NCBI RefSeq assembly: GCF_000006565.2
Contig: NC_031479.1
Location: 3,994,289-4,058,288, forward strand
Reading direction: 5' to 3'
Length of the DNA stretch: 64,000 bases
DNA from: Toxoplasma gondii ME49
Taxonomy: Eukaryota; Apicomplexa; Conoidasida; Eucoccidiorida; Sarcocystidae
The stretch's first letter is position 1. Every line of letters starts with the position of its first letter. A program made the position numbers and the translations under genes. This document shows positions 23,287 through 36,435 of this stretch, one piece after another. The notes below the pieces were generated by a model that was not told the DNA's origin, did no database searches, and saw only the letters and a program-made list of their open reading frames with translations.

Positions 23287-25020
23287 ACAGCGAGAGTACA
23301 GAAGATAAGAAGAGAGAGAGGGCAATACAGAAAGCAGGGATGAGCAGAAGACAGAAAGGCCAGGTACAAGAACGCAGGAGGGAATCCAAGGAAACAGAAG
23401 ACATCGACGAGGAAGTTGCAGAGTGTGGAGGCCTCTTGCGGCATTCTACATGCATTTGACTTGTTCCGTCCAGGGTGGCAGTTGGCTTCAGTTGATGGAA
23501 GGGGAGGTTTCCTCGAAAGTGACTTCGAAGTCGAAAAAAGTATAGTCACGTCCTCACCGTTCATCTTTTTTTCTTCAGAGAACTCTGGCTGCGTGAGTGT
23601 TGCATGTGTATGGCGACTTCATGCGGAAAAAACGCGAATTTCCTTTAGATCGAGGCAGACCACCCGCGTCCACTAACGTGAGACACACAAACTGCGCCAT
23701 GAGATTGACTTCAAAAGGCGCCTCACTGCATGCAACAGGGTAAAAACCCTCTGCATGCGCATGCGCTTCTGTGTGCGTCTCTGTACATGTGTGTCAATTT
23801 TTCTTCTATTTTTACTTCGAGCTGCGTTACTTTCGGGAGATCGAGACGCGGGCCCCGCAGCTGGACGAGCCTGGACGAATTTGTTTCGGAAAAATAAATT
23901 CAGAAAACAGCTGAAGGTTTGAATTTGCATGCATGCGCCTCCTTCTGTATATGGGCATGCAGAACACTGCACAGGAGAAATGCGCAACAGAACAGAGGCA
24001 ACCAATCTGGCTTGAGGACCGCAGACCGACTCCCCAACGCGCGCGGGTCGTTCGTCTGCCGGACCTTCAAGAGAACGGGGGAAAGGACTTTTCGCCGTGT
24101 CTGCGCCTATTCGGCAACGATCGATACGCTGAGACGACGTGGATACGCGAACAGACACAGGCATATCCTCACACTCAGACACGCTCACACAGAGGAGAGA
24201 TATCAATATATACTAGAATGATACAATAAACAACGTACACACAAATCTGGAGAAGAAGTAAAAAAACAGAGGCCGAGACATGTCGAAAAACGTATGGAAG
24301 AACCTATATGCTGAAGGCTGGTCACAAAACAAAGAAAAAAAAAAGAGGCGACAGCCTGTCTGCTGACATTGCTTCTTACTCCTCGTATGACTGCGCGAGA
24401 AATACGACTTCCTGGACGACTTTCTGGGCGAAACAAATGCAAGAACGTTTGTGCATGGAACAGTCGCACGCGCATGCGTTCCCGGTGACAACAGAACCCA
24501 GTTCGGTCCACGGCAGAGCGCCTGGAGAACGGGAGGCAGTGCAGTGCCTTTGGATTCCAGTCTACTCGCCTGTACACCGGAACTAAGTCTCAGGCCTGTC
24601 TCACAAAGTTTGGCTGCAATGCACTTCCGTTTTTTCTTGTTTTCCAGTCCGCTTTCTGAGAGCATCACGCCATCATCCGAAGCGCGGGAGGGTGAAGGGT
24701 GGGGGGGGGGGGGGGAGAGGGCAAACAAATGAATTGGCAGCGTTCCCTCTTGCTTGTATTTCTTGAATTCTGATGGATGATCGTTCTCTAGTTTTTTTCG
24801 TTCTTCTTCGTCGCAAAAGCGCACTCCGATCCACTGCATGCGTGTGTCTTCTAGAGCTCGATCCTTCTTCCACTTCCTCTCTCTGGCTGCGCCTGCCTTC
24901 TGCTTTGACTTCCTTTCGGTCCTCAACCTACTCAGGTTCCTTGCGCTGCGTCTCGTCGCTGCGTTTTCACCTCCTCTGTCCTCGCCTCCAGTCTTAGTCG
25001 GTCGTTCCGTCTGTGAGGCG
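23287..25020. other. Convergent spacer between ABC transporter and SLC6 genes
   Basis: About 1.7 kb between two converging stop codons. Frames on either strand are short or mirror-image overlaps and none reads as protein. It should contain both 3' untranslated regions. GCATGC-rich words occur around 23730-23945 and a long G run at 24701. Confidence 0.5.
24701..24715. repeat. Poly-G homopolymer
   Basis: Fifteen consecutive G residues on the plus strand, directly preceded by GGGT. It is in the 3' flank of the SLC6 gene. Such runs are unstable and prone to sequencing error. Confidence 0.95.
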
Positions 25021-28000
25021 TCACTGCCTCGGTTGAGTCGGAGACTTGTCCCCGCCTTTAACGTCTGGAAGGACTGCGTCGTTCCCTTCGAGAACTGGTT
25101 TTCCGATGAGGCACCGTCCAGGCCAGGCAGCAGCGGACTGGCGCTCTTTGCTGGTTGCTGAGATGCTGTCTGGAACTCCTTTCCGGACTCTTTCTCCGCC
25201 GTCTCCGCGTAGCGCCGGCGCCGGCGTGTGTCTGCCGCCGCGCGGACCTGCTCCAACTGCATTCGCCGCGACAGGAGTCCCCAAGAGGACAACTTCAGTT
25301 CTCTCTGCAGCTCTTGCCGGGCAGGGATCTTCTGGCTCGGTGCGCGGGCGGTCTAGGCGATCCGCCATGCGTTTCCGCAGCGTTTTCGCGAGCATGACTA
25401 GCGGAACTGGGAAGACAGTCCCCAAGGCAATCAGCCATCCGAGGAGGAGACTCCAGTCCGGCCAGCCGTCGGCGTACCGCCAGCCTCGACAGGACGGTCC
25501 TCGAAATTCAGTGGCGCATGCACAGAGGCCTGTCCTTGTGTTGCATGCGCCGTGGCCTCGGTCGGCGTTGCAGTTCTCCGGGCACCACCGCTCCTCAGAC
25601 GGAAGGCGAGAGCTGCAGTCCGACCCACCCCATCCCGGGAGACAGAAACACAGGCTGAAGTCCACGCAGTTGGCAGAAGACGGTGCAGAAAGCGAAGAAG
25701 ACAGAGCAGGAAGAACAGGCCAATCAGAGACAGAAGAAGAAGCAGAAATTGGAGGAGAAGGAAGAGAAGGAGGAGAAGGAAGAGAAGGAGGAGAACGAAG
25801 AGAAGGAGAAGGAGGAGACGAAGGGGAAGCAATCTGAGATGAAGGAGGGAGAGTCGAGGTCGGAGAAGGAGACGGAGGAGAAGAAGAGCCAGAAGAAGAT
25901 GCAGGAGAATTTCGCAAGGGAGAAGATGCCGATGGAGACGAAGCCGATGAGTTAGAATCCGACGAGGGAGGAGTAGGTGAGGAAAAATCTCGTAACGGTG
26001 AGGGAGGGATCTGCTTCAGGAAGGAAGACGGAGGTATTGACGATGGAGTCTGCTCAGATGCCGGGGAGAAAGGCAGTTCGTGAGAAGCAGCAAGGCGCCT
26101 TCCTCGATTGAGATTTCTCGGTGATGGCCCGGACCTCATCTGCGATGCAACATGCGACAAAGATGTTTGAGACAAGGACTGATGCGCTTTTCCTTCTTCT
26201 CCTTCCTCACTGCCTTCTGTCTCGCTGCTCAGCCGTCGCGCCTCTTGTTCCGTAGAGCGAGGATCTTCTCCTGCCGATGTGATTTCTCCACCCCGACTAG
26301 AGGCCTCGTCTGAAGCAACAGGCGAGGAAGCCTCCGGAGAAGCTGAACTCGACAAAGAAGCTCCAGAAGCAGAAGACGAAGAGGGAGGAGGAGACGAAGA
26401 AGGAGGAAGCGAAGAGGGAGAAGCAGGAGGAGACGACTCTGAAGAGAAAGACGTTGACTCGGGCAAAGCTGTGGCAACCTCCGCGGAGGCCCCGGCATTC
26501 TTAGAAGGTTCGGGAGAAGATTTCTCTCGTTCTGTTTCACAGCTCCCAGAAACGCAAATCTTTCCAGCCTCAAATTTCGTTTCCTCAGCTTCAGAATTCT
26601 CAGCGTTTGAGGCTTTGCCGGTGTTCCCCGTAGCGGTACGCAGGCCGAATTGGTCATCTCCCCCAGTCGCGGTTTCCTTCGACTTTGTCTCCAAAGGCTG
26701 AAGTTCCACGCGACTGGCTCCTTCCTCTCCTGTTTCTGTCTCTGCATCTGTGGCTGCGAGCGCGAATCTGGCGACCTCTTCGCCACACAGGACGCATTTG
26801 CCATGTCCACTGCATGCGACGGGGGTGCCTAGACACCCGACGCCTCGGTCATGTCTCTGGCGCTGACCCAGACCGGACTGCGGAGAAGAAGGCGAGGCAA
26901 ACCAGTCGATACCACACAGCGTGAGAAGGAGAAGAAGGACGGGGAGCAGAACAGTGAAGTACCGGCGCAGATGGGGGGAGGCAACAAGGAAGAGAGAGAA
27001 GACGTCCGGCTCTGCTTCCCGTCTCGGGGGAGTCTCCTCCTCGGTCGACTCCTGCATGCAAGGCGAAGAAGGAGGCTGCGAACTGTCGGCTGAGGAAGGA
27101 CGCCCTGGTCTGGGGAGAGACGCTTGGAGCGAGGCAGAGGATTTCGCCTTCTGCGGGGAGTTGCAAGACGCGAGGAGAGGACCGCGAGCGTCTGCTCGGG
27201 ATTCGCTCCGTCTCCGGTCTTTGTGTTCTGCGTTGGGCAGCTGCAGCGGGGGGAGAGGGAGACGTTCTGGGGAAGCCGGCAAGAACGCCGGACGGGCCGA
27301 GGGCAGGAGCGACACCACGGCAGATGAGGGCGTGGAAGAGGGCGCAAGCGCCTGAAGCTGAGGATCGAGCTTCTGGATGTCGCAGTGGAGAACGACTGCC
27401 AAGACTTCGCATAGAGCGACGAGAGAGAGCGACACCGTTCCGGCAAAAGTATCGAGGAGATCCACCCAGTAAATGCCTACGGGGGAGACGAAGACGATTC
27501 CGAGGAGAAAGAGAGGAAGTGAAAGAAGCAGTGCGAGGACTGACTTTGGCAAGGCGCGGAAAAGCGCCGCTTCGATCCAAGCTGTCATAATCACCTCCAG
27601 CATCGCGAACTGGCTGTTCAAGCCGAGACAAATGAAGAGCGCGAAGAAGCAGACGGAAAAAAACGCTGCGCCTGGCAAAGTGCTCAGAGCGAAGGGATAC
27701 GCTACGAAGACGACTCCGCTTCCGACGCGCGCCACCTGAAACGAGGAAAACGAGATGCAAAGAGGATGAGGAACGGAGAAGACGCGGAACAGGAGACACG
27801 AAGCTCGAGAAAACCAAGGCACACACGTAAACCGCGGCAGAGAGAACGACATACATCAGCTTCAAAACCGAGGTCTACAGACAGAGAGGAAAGGAAACCA
27901 AGAGAGAAGGCCTGAAAAGGAGACCAGGAAAAGAGAGTAGAAAGGGCAGAGAAAAACGTCGCGTTCCCCTGGAGTTGCGCTAGGTAACGAACGACATGTT

Positions 28001-31000
28001 CGAGCCTCGTTTCCACCGCCCTGTTGAATGCGGAGCGCGTTCAAAAGCTGTCTTCTTCTTCGAAGGGAGTCTTGCCAGATGATGATGGTCGTACCTCCTC
28101 GATGGGCTGTCTCGACACCTCGGCCATGTGACCGATGACAGCGAAGACACCGAGGCCAGCGAGGAAGGCCGTCAGCGCGCTGATGCTCGTCACCACAATG
28201 GCGTCTGTGACAAAGTTGTTTTTCACTGAATTGAAGGAAGCGTAGTTGACCAGAGATCCCCAAGCAATGCCGAGGCTGAAGAAAACCTGCGACCCCGCAA
28301 CGGCCCAAGTGCGAGGTTCGAGAAGCAAGTGCCACTGCGGAGAAAAATAGTACCGAAGTCCGGCGCCTACAAGTCACCGAGCAACACAGGAGAAACGCAA
28401 CCTGTCGACTCCAGAAATGCGTCACTTTGTCGGCGCAAACAAAGACATACATCTAGAACTAAATATGGTACATGACCGTATATTTAACGATGCACATGCA
28501 AATATGGAGACGCATCAAGAGACCTGCATACATCCGTTTGGATCTGCGCACAACCACGAAGGTACAAAACGTTCCGTTAGGCAGAAACATGCGCGTCTCT
28601 ACCCTTGGGAACAAACCTTTAGTCACGCATGCACAGATAGACAGAATCTACGCATAGATACACATGCAGATAAAGATATACGCATGGAGTAGATACATTT
28701 GTAGATATATATACATATACATATATGTATATATATATGTGTATATGTATACATATAGACCAACATACAGATACTGGTCCATAACTGCCCAGATTGGTCC
28801 CTAGAAGCGAGCAAGTCTGTCGTCCTTGCTACCGTCGACTTAAACGGCCAATGTTGACTGTTTTCATCACTTTGCAAGTGCGCAGGGATACAAACGAGGC
28901 ACTTCACTGATCCTTCATATATATACATATATATAAATAAATATATATATATATATATATAGATAGATAGATATAGATATAGAGGTATATATGGTCATAT
29001 GAAAGACATATGTAAGTACAGCGGTTGGGAAGGACGCCGTTTCCTAGGAGTAACGACACGACCGTCTTTTCTTCGAGGCGCCTACTTGAGCCTGGGAGGG
29101 AGAGACCGCGTCCGACCATGAGGAGAAGACCAACGCAGGGAACAGCTGAGGTGAAGAGGACTGCTTTGCCTGTTGGGCGGAGACTTCTCCAGAGAGTCAG
29201 GAAGGAGAGAAGCCATGCGACGAAGAGGCAGAGAAGCAAGTGGAAGTTGAACTCGACAGAGAGGCCTGCCGGTGCCCCTCCACTTATGCTGAAGAATGGG
29301 GAAATGGAGAAAAAACACGAAGAATTTCGACCGAGAGAAACCGAGAAACCTTCGATTTTCTCATCCCATCGGGCGCCCCAGGATCTCGGTGGTGTGGTGG
29401 CCACTGTCTGCTCAGTGAAAACTCTTGTCACCGTTTCCTTTCTTGTTCTTTCTCCTGATACGCGCCGCGCGATCGCTACTATGGATCCGGAGGAAAAGGT
29501 ATCTTTCGAACTGTGTGTGAGAAACGATGAACTTACACTTGGTCTCCTTCACTGGCAAGCGAGGAAGCGAACTCAACTCAAGACGTCTACGAGTTCTGCT
29601 TCAATCGAAAGGTACCACCACAGTGCGACGCAGTGCCATGACAACGAAGAGACTGTTTGCGAAGCCGAGGTGTATTTTTATGGACCGAGTCTCCGGTCAT
29701 TCTCGAATGGAGACAGAGTGTCTGCTCTTCGAGTTCTTGCGAGGACCCCTGTTTTTCAGCTACGGTGTGTCTCGCGCTTTCCTCGAGGCAATCGCGTGCT
29801 CTCTAGGCAGCGGTAAGAAGCAAAACCTCTCCCTTTCTCGACGTTCCGCCAGTCGGCCTGCTCGCCCAGGTTCCCAACGCTGTGCTGGATGCTCACCTTT
29901 CGCTTTTCTGGAGGCAGTCGACGAGGAAGAATTTTTTGACCGCGTCGACAGCATTTAAGGCATGCGAGTCGATCCAGGGGACGGAGGTGGAGAAGGAGTG
30001 GAAGAAGAAGAAGAACGCCCACGAGAGAACAACGTTATAGTAGACGGCGCAGACGAGGGCGAGGCAAACTGAGCTCAAGCCGATTCCAGCGAAGACCGGA
30101 GAAATCGACTTCCACGCTCGGACCGATCCTTCCTGGGTCTTCTGGCCGACAACCGACTCCAGAAGGAACATGGGGAAGCCGACGAGAAGCAGAGATACAA
30201 AATAGGCAATCAAGAACGCCCCGGCGCCGTTTGCGTAGCACAAGTAGGGAAACCTCCAGAGGTTTCCGAGTCCTAGGCCATAACACACGCTCGTTAAAAT
30301 GTACTCTTCCTTGTTTCTCCACCGCGCCCGCGAGGAGACAGCCGAGAAGAAGAAAAGTCGCGAGAAGCATCCCTCCGAAGCGCTTCGAGTCTCTGCTGTC
30401 TCCGCTGCCTCTCGCGGCGAAGGAGCGAAGCCGCGACAAGACTGAGCGAGGGAGAGAGCAGCAGCGCGCGAGAAGGGAGGAGGCCCACAACCTGCGAGTT
30501 TCTCGCTTCTCGGGCAGGCCAGCGAGACGTTGTCGCTCGCTCCGAGGGGAGAGGAACGAGACGGAATCGGGAGGGCAGATGCGGAAAGCGATCCGCATGA
30601 AGAAGAGCTTGCAGCCTCGCCGATGCTCTGGGGAACAGTCTGCACAAGCCGCCCTGGGGTGTGAGTGGTGAAAAGCGACGCAGGCGCAGAAGGCCTACCG
30701 CCAGGAGTATTCACGAGAGTCAGACTCATCGTCGTGTCTCGCACGGCCACAGGAAGAGCCGCAGCTTTTGCGAGCCGCAAAAGTCGAGACGCATGCCTCT
30801 CGCCGCTCCTGTCCTGTGTCTCTGTTCCTTCCTCGCACATCGTGAAAACGCCGAACGCGTTTCTCGCGCTCGAACCGCGGCAGGGCTGGTCGCTCGGAAA
30901 AGACATTTCCAGACTCACTTCGAAAGCGGGAGGGTCCTCCCCACAAGCAGACGAGAAGAACCTTCTCTCTCCCCTCTCTTCTTCTTCGGGGACTGCCAGT

Positions 31001-31440
31001 TCTTCTTCCACCGTCCTCATATCTCCGTCGTTGCTTCCCTCCCGGCAGGCTGCCTCAGGCTGAACACAGCAGCCTCTCCACTCTGTCTCGCTGGAGGGTC
31101 GCGCGCCTCCTCTCCTGTGCGAGACTCTATTCTTCCCCTCTTGCTTCTTAGCAGAGGACAAAGCAGATGCCTCCGGCTGAGGAGTACAGACGGAAGCAGC
31201 TGCTTCCTCGCGGCCTCCGATCTCTCCACACTCAGCAGGACAAGCTGCGGCCGAAGAGCAGGAGGGAGAAACAGGTGAGGCCTTTTCTGCGTCCTCGTCT
31301 CTGAAGACAGAAGAATGTCTGTGTCTTGCCCCAGCGGAAGACGAAGGGTGCCATCCTGGTGTCTTCTGTCCTACCGGGTACGCAGTCTCTGCCTCTGCCC
31401 CGCAAGACGAGGGAACTTGAGCGTCTAGCAGAGACTCCAT
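25021..31440 (-). CDS. SLC6 (neurotransmitter:sodium symporter) family transporter with EGF-like loop
   Basis: Twelve-helix sodium-coupled symporter of the plasma membrane or an endomembrane. Exons on the minus strand: 31440-29897, 29288-29086, 28366-28095, 27735-25021; all phases agree, giving 1577 aa. A 372-aa disordered N-terminus precedes TM1 with the family signature GLGNLWRFPY (about 392). TM6 is QVFFSLGIAWGS and TM8 contains LGLNSQFAMLE. The TM10-TM11 loop is enlarged (about 145 aa). The loop between TM11 (about 931-950) and TM12 (about 1434-1455), extracellular in this fold, is about 480 aa. It holds a complete EGF-like module (CPENC..HGAC..CAC..GPSC) and another EGF-like module split in two by a Ser/Pro/Glu-rich insertion. 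The TM1 position that is Asp in monoamine carriers is Gly, as in amino-acid and GABA carriers, so an amino-acid-like substrate is inferred. Usual family length is 600-700 aa. Confidence 0.92.
28703..28757. repeat. (TA)n microsatellite, imperfect
   Basis: TA-rich tract with C and G interruptions in SLC6 intron 2 (between 28366 and 29086). Confidence 0.85.
28916..28993. repeat. (TA)n tract followed by GATA repeats
   Basis: TA run followed by several GATA/AGAT units in SLC6 intron 2, about 90 bases past the exon 2 donor on the minus strand. Confidence 0.85.
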
Positions 31441-34400
31441 TTGTGTGTTGAAGAAACAGTATCTATATCAGTTCTCGTTTTCTGGGCGTTCTTTGCAACG
31501 CGTCTCTCTCCACTTCACTTTCTCTGCTTCGGTGGCCAGCAACTGTTTCTCTGAAGTCGCGCGTCGCCTTCTTCCTCCTGTTCTTGAATCGGCTCTCCTC
31601 GTTTGAAGACGCTGGTCACTGCACACGACACAGATTGGGCTGTTCCAAGTCTCAGCTTCTTTCTTTACCATCCGAGTCGCGCTTTCGAAAAGTCTTTCTC
31701 CAAGTCTCTTTTCCCCGGATTTCCCGTTTTCTGGACAGACTTCTTCTGTCCGTTTCCTCCAAGACGAAAAGAGAGGAGTGATCTCCCTCTCCGCCCTGCT
31801 CGCTCTTCCTTTGTGGACCAAAAGCCGCGTTCGTTCAGCGAGTGAGGCTAGAGGCATGAGCTGAAAAGCGATTCGTCCGGCCTTCTCGGCTTTCGAGTGA
31901 TCTCTCTTCCAAGTTAGATCGCCAGCGAGGCAAACGAACTCTTCCTCCATGACGTTTTGTCATTCCTGCCACGAGAAAGGAGAGTTTTCATGTCGTCCGG
32001 GAATCCTCGAGCATCTTCAGTAGTCTTCAGTAGTCGCTTTTCTTCGTTCTGAACAGAGATCAAGACTTGCCTTATTCCTGCCCTTTCTTTTTCTTTACCT
32101 CACTGAAACTCTTCATTGTTTTTCTGCCGCATTTCTTCTTCTCCCCCAACCGCAGCTGGTCTGCCTGTGCAGCCCTGTCTCCGTTTTACGTTCGGTTTTC
32201 CTCCTCAGTGCCTTTCTTCTTCTCCCTTCCTTCTGAGACTTTTCACTGGAGTTCTTGTTCTCCTCGGTGCGCTCTGGGCGAGAGACAAAAGCGAAGAACA
32301 CTGTTCATCTCGACCAGTGTCCAGACGGAGAAGGTTGACCAGGCAGGAAAAGCAGCACCGTTGAGAAGGGCAGAAAGAGGGGAGAGAAGAACTCGGACGG
32401 TCGACTGGAGGACAGAGTGAGGAGAAAGAAGAGAAATAAGGAAGACGCGCAGACTGGCGTAACGCCTGCTTCTGCGGTCTGCGCCTCCTCGACTTCTCAG
32501 TTTAAGTTTCGCATTCTTCGCTCGCAGCTTGTGGCGTGAGAGGCAGGAGAGTGTAGCGTGATGTTTTTGGTGACATGAGACGGGGAGCTGGAGCGGATAT
32601 CGAGGAGGAGAAAGGAAAGAGAGAAGAGAAGCTGAGAGTAATCCAAGAAAGGAGAGACCGGACGCGCTGAGTGAGGAGCAGAGACAAGCGCGACCGCCAG
32701 GGTCAACCGGAAGAGAAGGCGACAGAACGGCGCAAGAAGAGAGGGGAAGGTGGAAAGGAAATCGTGGAAGCGAGCGAAGAGAGGTACGGAGTTCGAGTGT
32801 AGGAAAGCTCCGGAAACTCACCGGACGCCAGGAAGGCAAGAGTTAATCTGTGTGGAACTCGGGGCGCGGTGACAGGATGAGATAGGCGAACGGTAAAATT
32901 TCTTTTGTCTTGTTTTCAGAAACGACACAGAATGCGCGAGTGCTGGGAGCCCACGAGGGTCGGGAACCTCGAGAGTTAACGGAGAATGGAGACTTTTCGC
33001 GCGTTCCTTGACGGAGAGAATCCGCGTTTTTTATGGAAAAAGAAGAGGGGAAATCGAGGCAAAAACTGCAGGCGTTTGAGTCTCTCCCGCGCCCCGTGAC
33101 GCGCCCGACAAGCGATCCGTGAAAAGCCGCCAGATAACCGCGCCGCGCCGCAGCGCCTGTACTACACCTTGACAAGACAAGACGACGGCTACAGCTCGAA
33201 AAGCAGTTCCTCGCAGAGCAGAACGGCAGGAGCAGAACGGAGAGAAGAAGAGAAGAGCGACAGAGAAAAGGAAAGAGAGAAGAAGAAAGCGAGAAGAGAG
33301 AAGAAGAAAACGAGAAGAGAGAGGAGGGTCTCCAGGTGTCTCTCTGTTGCATTTGTTTCCTGAGGAAACGGCAGAATGGCATTAGAGGCTCTCTTTCTCT
33401 TTTTGTAGATGAGAGGCATTCTGCTCCATCTTGCTTCCTTCCTTGTCACAGCAATTCGTGAATAAACAGAAGAGCAAGAAGAACAAGTCGCATGGTGTTT
33501 CTTTCGGAAAGGCTTCAGAGCCTGGGGAACTGAAGAGAGAACGAGAGACTCCGACGACGGAGACTGTTTTCTTCCACTTTCATCGCTGTTCACAAGAAAA
33601 AAGCGCTTGAAATCGTGCGAATTCAAGAGTAATTGGGGGTTCAAAGACAAAGAGGAGACCGCTCGCGGCGTCTCCCTGTTTGCCAGTTGTGCCTCATCTA
33701 CGCCAGCCTCAAGGTTTCTTCGGCAACATCCGAAACTGCTGAATCTCAAAATTCACTTACAACGACGCTTCTCACTCGCTCTCATTGTCCGAGGGAAATC
33801 TCTGGATCTCTTTTTCATCGCGAGGAGTAGCCGTCAGAGGGACAAGGACGACGTCTACACCCATACGATGAGCAGGAGTCCGTATGCGCATCTACAACGG
33901 CCAGAAAAAAGTACGACGTCTCTACTCTGAGTGTCATTCTCGCGTCTCCGTCCCCCATTACGTCCATCCCTCACTACGTTTTCTGGAACTCTTCTCACGG
34001 AAACGCTCGACAGTTAGGAAGCGTTCGCGAGGCGAAAAGATCTCCTCAATTACAGTAAACGTGTGGCTTGGAAACGGAGACACCTTGCAGAATTCCTTCG
34101 ATTGGTGAGAGCCAACTGGATGCATGTACAGCTGTTTGCTTGAGTACAATGTTCACAGTTGCACTTCCGAAAAAAGAGTATATTTTCCACAAAACCAGCG
34201 AGACGCCAGTTTTCCCTCAAGCCGAACGGCAGGAAGGAGTCTACCGGCCAGGGAATTTCGGAGGGAAAAAGTTAGGTTGTGTAAAAGCTGTTCGACTTGA
34301 ATCAATTAAACCTTGTGTGGTCATGTTAGAGCGTTGCTTTTTCACGAACGTTTTGACTCTCGGGGAGTAAAGACGAGAGAAGCAGCTTCATCAAGAATAT

Positions 34401-36435
34401 GCAATTTGACTTGTGTAGGAAAGGGTGTTCAGCGACTTCTGCAGATCCGAAATTCGGCTTCTCAAACCTAAAGGAGGGAACGTGGAACTGCAGCGGAGAA
34501 ACGCACGAGCGATGAGCCAAACTAAACTGGAAATATCAAGGAAGTACCGAGGAGAACGAACGGAAGAACAGAGAAGAGGAACGCTTTCCGTGTCTTTCGT
34601 GAAGGTGGGGGAAAGCGGACAATCCAGTTGATTCTTTCCAATCTCTCCCGGAGTTTTTATCTACAGAGAGTTCTCGCGCGCGTCGTCGCACCCGCGAGAC
34701 TCCAAAGAGAGGCGCTCGACTCGACTTGCTTCCTCATGAGGCAGGCCGACCTCGATTTCTGTGTTCTCGACAAACCTGAACCAGACCTCTATACACCGCA
34801 GAAGGGAAGAAGAGCATCTATCCAAAGTCCCCCCCTCCCTTCCAACAATCCCATCCCAAGCGAAAGACATCTGTGATCTAGAGAATACACGCGAAAAAAG
34901 AGCCCAGACCGGTTTGACTCGTCTTTCTGCCGGTCGGCTTCTGCGGTATAGATACACACCTAAGCGAGACTGGGAGAAACGCATTCACCAAAGAGAGCTC
35001 AGGGGGCCTACCCTAGCTGTCGCATCGCTTTTTTGCTACAAGGCGGCTGACCTCCGTCTTCCTGCAGTTTTCCTGCGTCTTCTCAGAGTCCTCCTTTGAC
35101 CTGTGAAAGAGTCTCGTTTCGCGCGACCTCGATCTTCCGGTGTTTCTGTCCACCTGAGCATCCGCCCGCGACAAGAGTGCACAGAGCTCGCTCCTCTCGA
35201 AGTCGCGTCCTCTCTCTCACCAGGTTTTTCTGCATTTTGAGAGGGTGAATGCCCTCGCGTGGTGGACGCCTCTTCTCCGACACAGTCTCTCTCTGGTGAC
35301 TTTGTTGTTTCCTTTCGCAAAAAAGGACTCGCAACTTTGCCGCCGCAGCGATGCGTCCAAGAAAAAGCTTGGCAGATGTGCGTCAGCGGGGCCTGAGTGT
35401 GAGCACACTGAGGAGGTCCGTCCCCCAAGCAGGCAGCGGAGTAGAGAGGGGGATTTATCTACGAATATTCTTTTTAGTGGACTGCTACGACTGCAGATAT
35501 CCACGCGGAAACGTCAGGAAGGCCGGGATCGTTCTTTCCGCGGGTCTTTCGCCTGGATTTTTGTCTCGAGAAACACCGCCGCGCGGTGCCGCAGCTTTTC
35601 GCGGCAGCACACCTCAAAACAGAGAGAAAAGTGAAGAGAACGAGCGAGAACAAAGTGAAATGCATCCGCCCTCCACGCCTCTCTCGGCTGAACAATTCTC
35701 ACCCGCAGAAATGTCACTTTCTTAGGAGAAAGGCAGAACTACCGACGTCGTGCGAGATTGCTCCAGGTGTCTTGGCTAGCACACAGGAGCAAGAGACAGA
35801 AAGATCGCTCTCGCGAGCGTCCCCGGGAGAGGCGCAGTTCTCTGTCAACGAGTTCCAGTTCTCCCAGCGTACCTGGAAGAAAGTATAAAAAAGAAACCGG
35901 AGTTCGTTCATCCTTCGTACTTTCTGTTGTCAATCCAGGAACAACGGAAAGGAACATGGCAGGACGCGCCTTCACTGTAGATTGTACACGGAAAAGCAGC
36001 TGATATAGAAGAGCCAGGGAGAAAGGATGGAAGAGGAGAAAAAGAAGAACTGAGAAGAAGTCCGACGGAGAGAATGCGCGAATAGACGAGAAAGATAAAA
36101 AACGTATCAGTGGGGTCCAGGAATCTCTGAGGAGGTATGGATCATCTACATGTCCTTCTTCCTCTAGCATGCGTTTTTGACGATGAGAAAGTTTGCAACA
36201 AAAGCATTCCAGCACTCTTCTTCTTTCCCTGCTTCTTCTTCCTTCTTTTTCTCCGTTTCTTCTGCTACCTCTTCTCCCCTTCCTCTGTCCACTGCATGAT
36301 CTCCTTTCTCTTCCTTCAGTCTCCGTCTGCCTTCTCTTCTTCGGCTCTGCTTCCATTTGTGCCTTCTTTGCCCTGAGGACGCGGCAGTCTCCACAGTCTC
36401 CTGCTGCCCGTCGCTTCGTTAAAGACAGAGCGCCG
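31441..36435. other. Large divergent spacer between SLC6 and CEP164-like genes
   Basis: Five kilobases between two divergent starts. Frames of 160-200 codons on the minus strand (31468-31950, 32243-32839, 32843-33382) lack recognisable domains and sit in purine- or pyrimidine-biased sequence, so I do not call them. The region must hold both promoters and probably spliced 5' untranslated exons. I see no RNA gene in it. Confidence 0.45.

Noticed and set aside
25046..25837. 263-codon plus-strand frame over the SLC6 last exon
   Set aside because: Antisense to TM12 and the EGF modules, which are clearly coding on the minus strand; the Arg/Glu repeat is a shadow of the Ser/Pro repeat.
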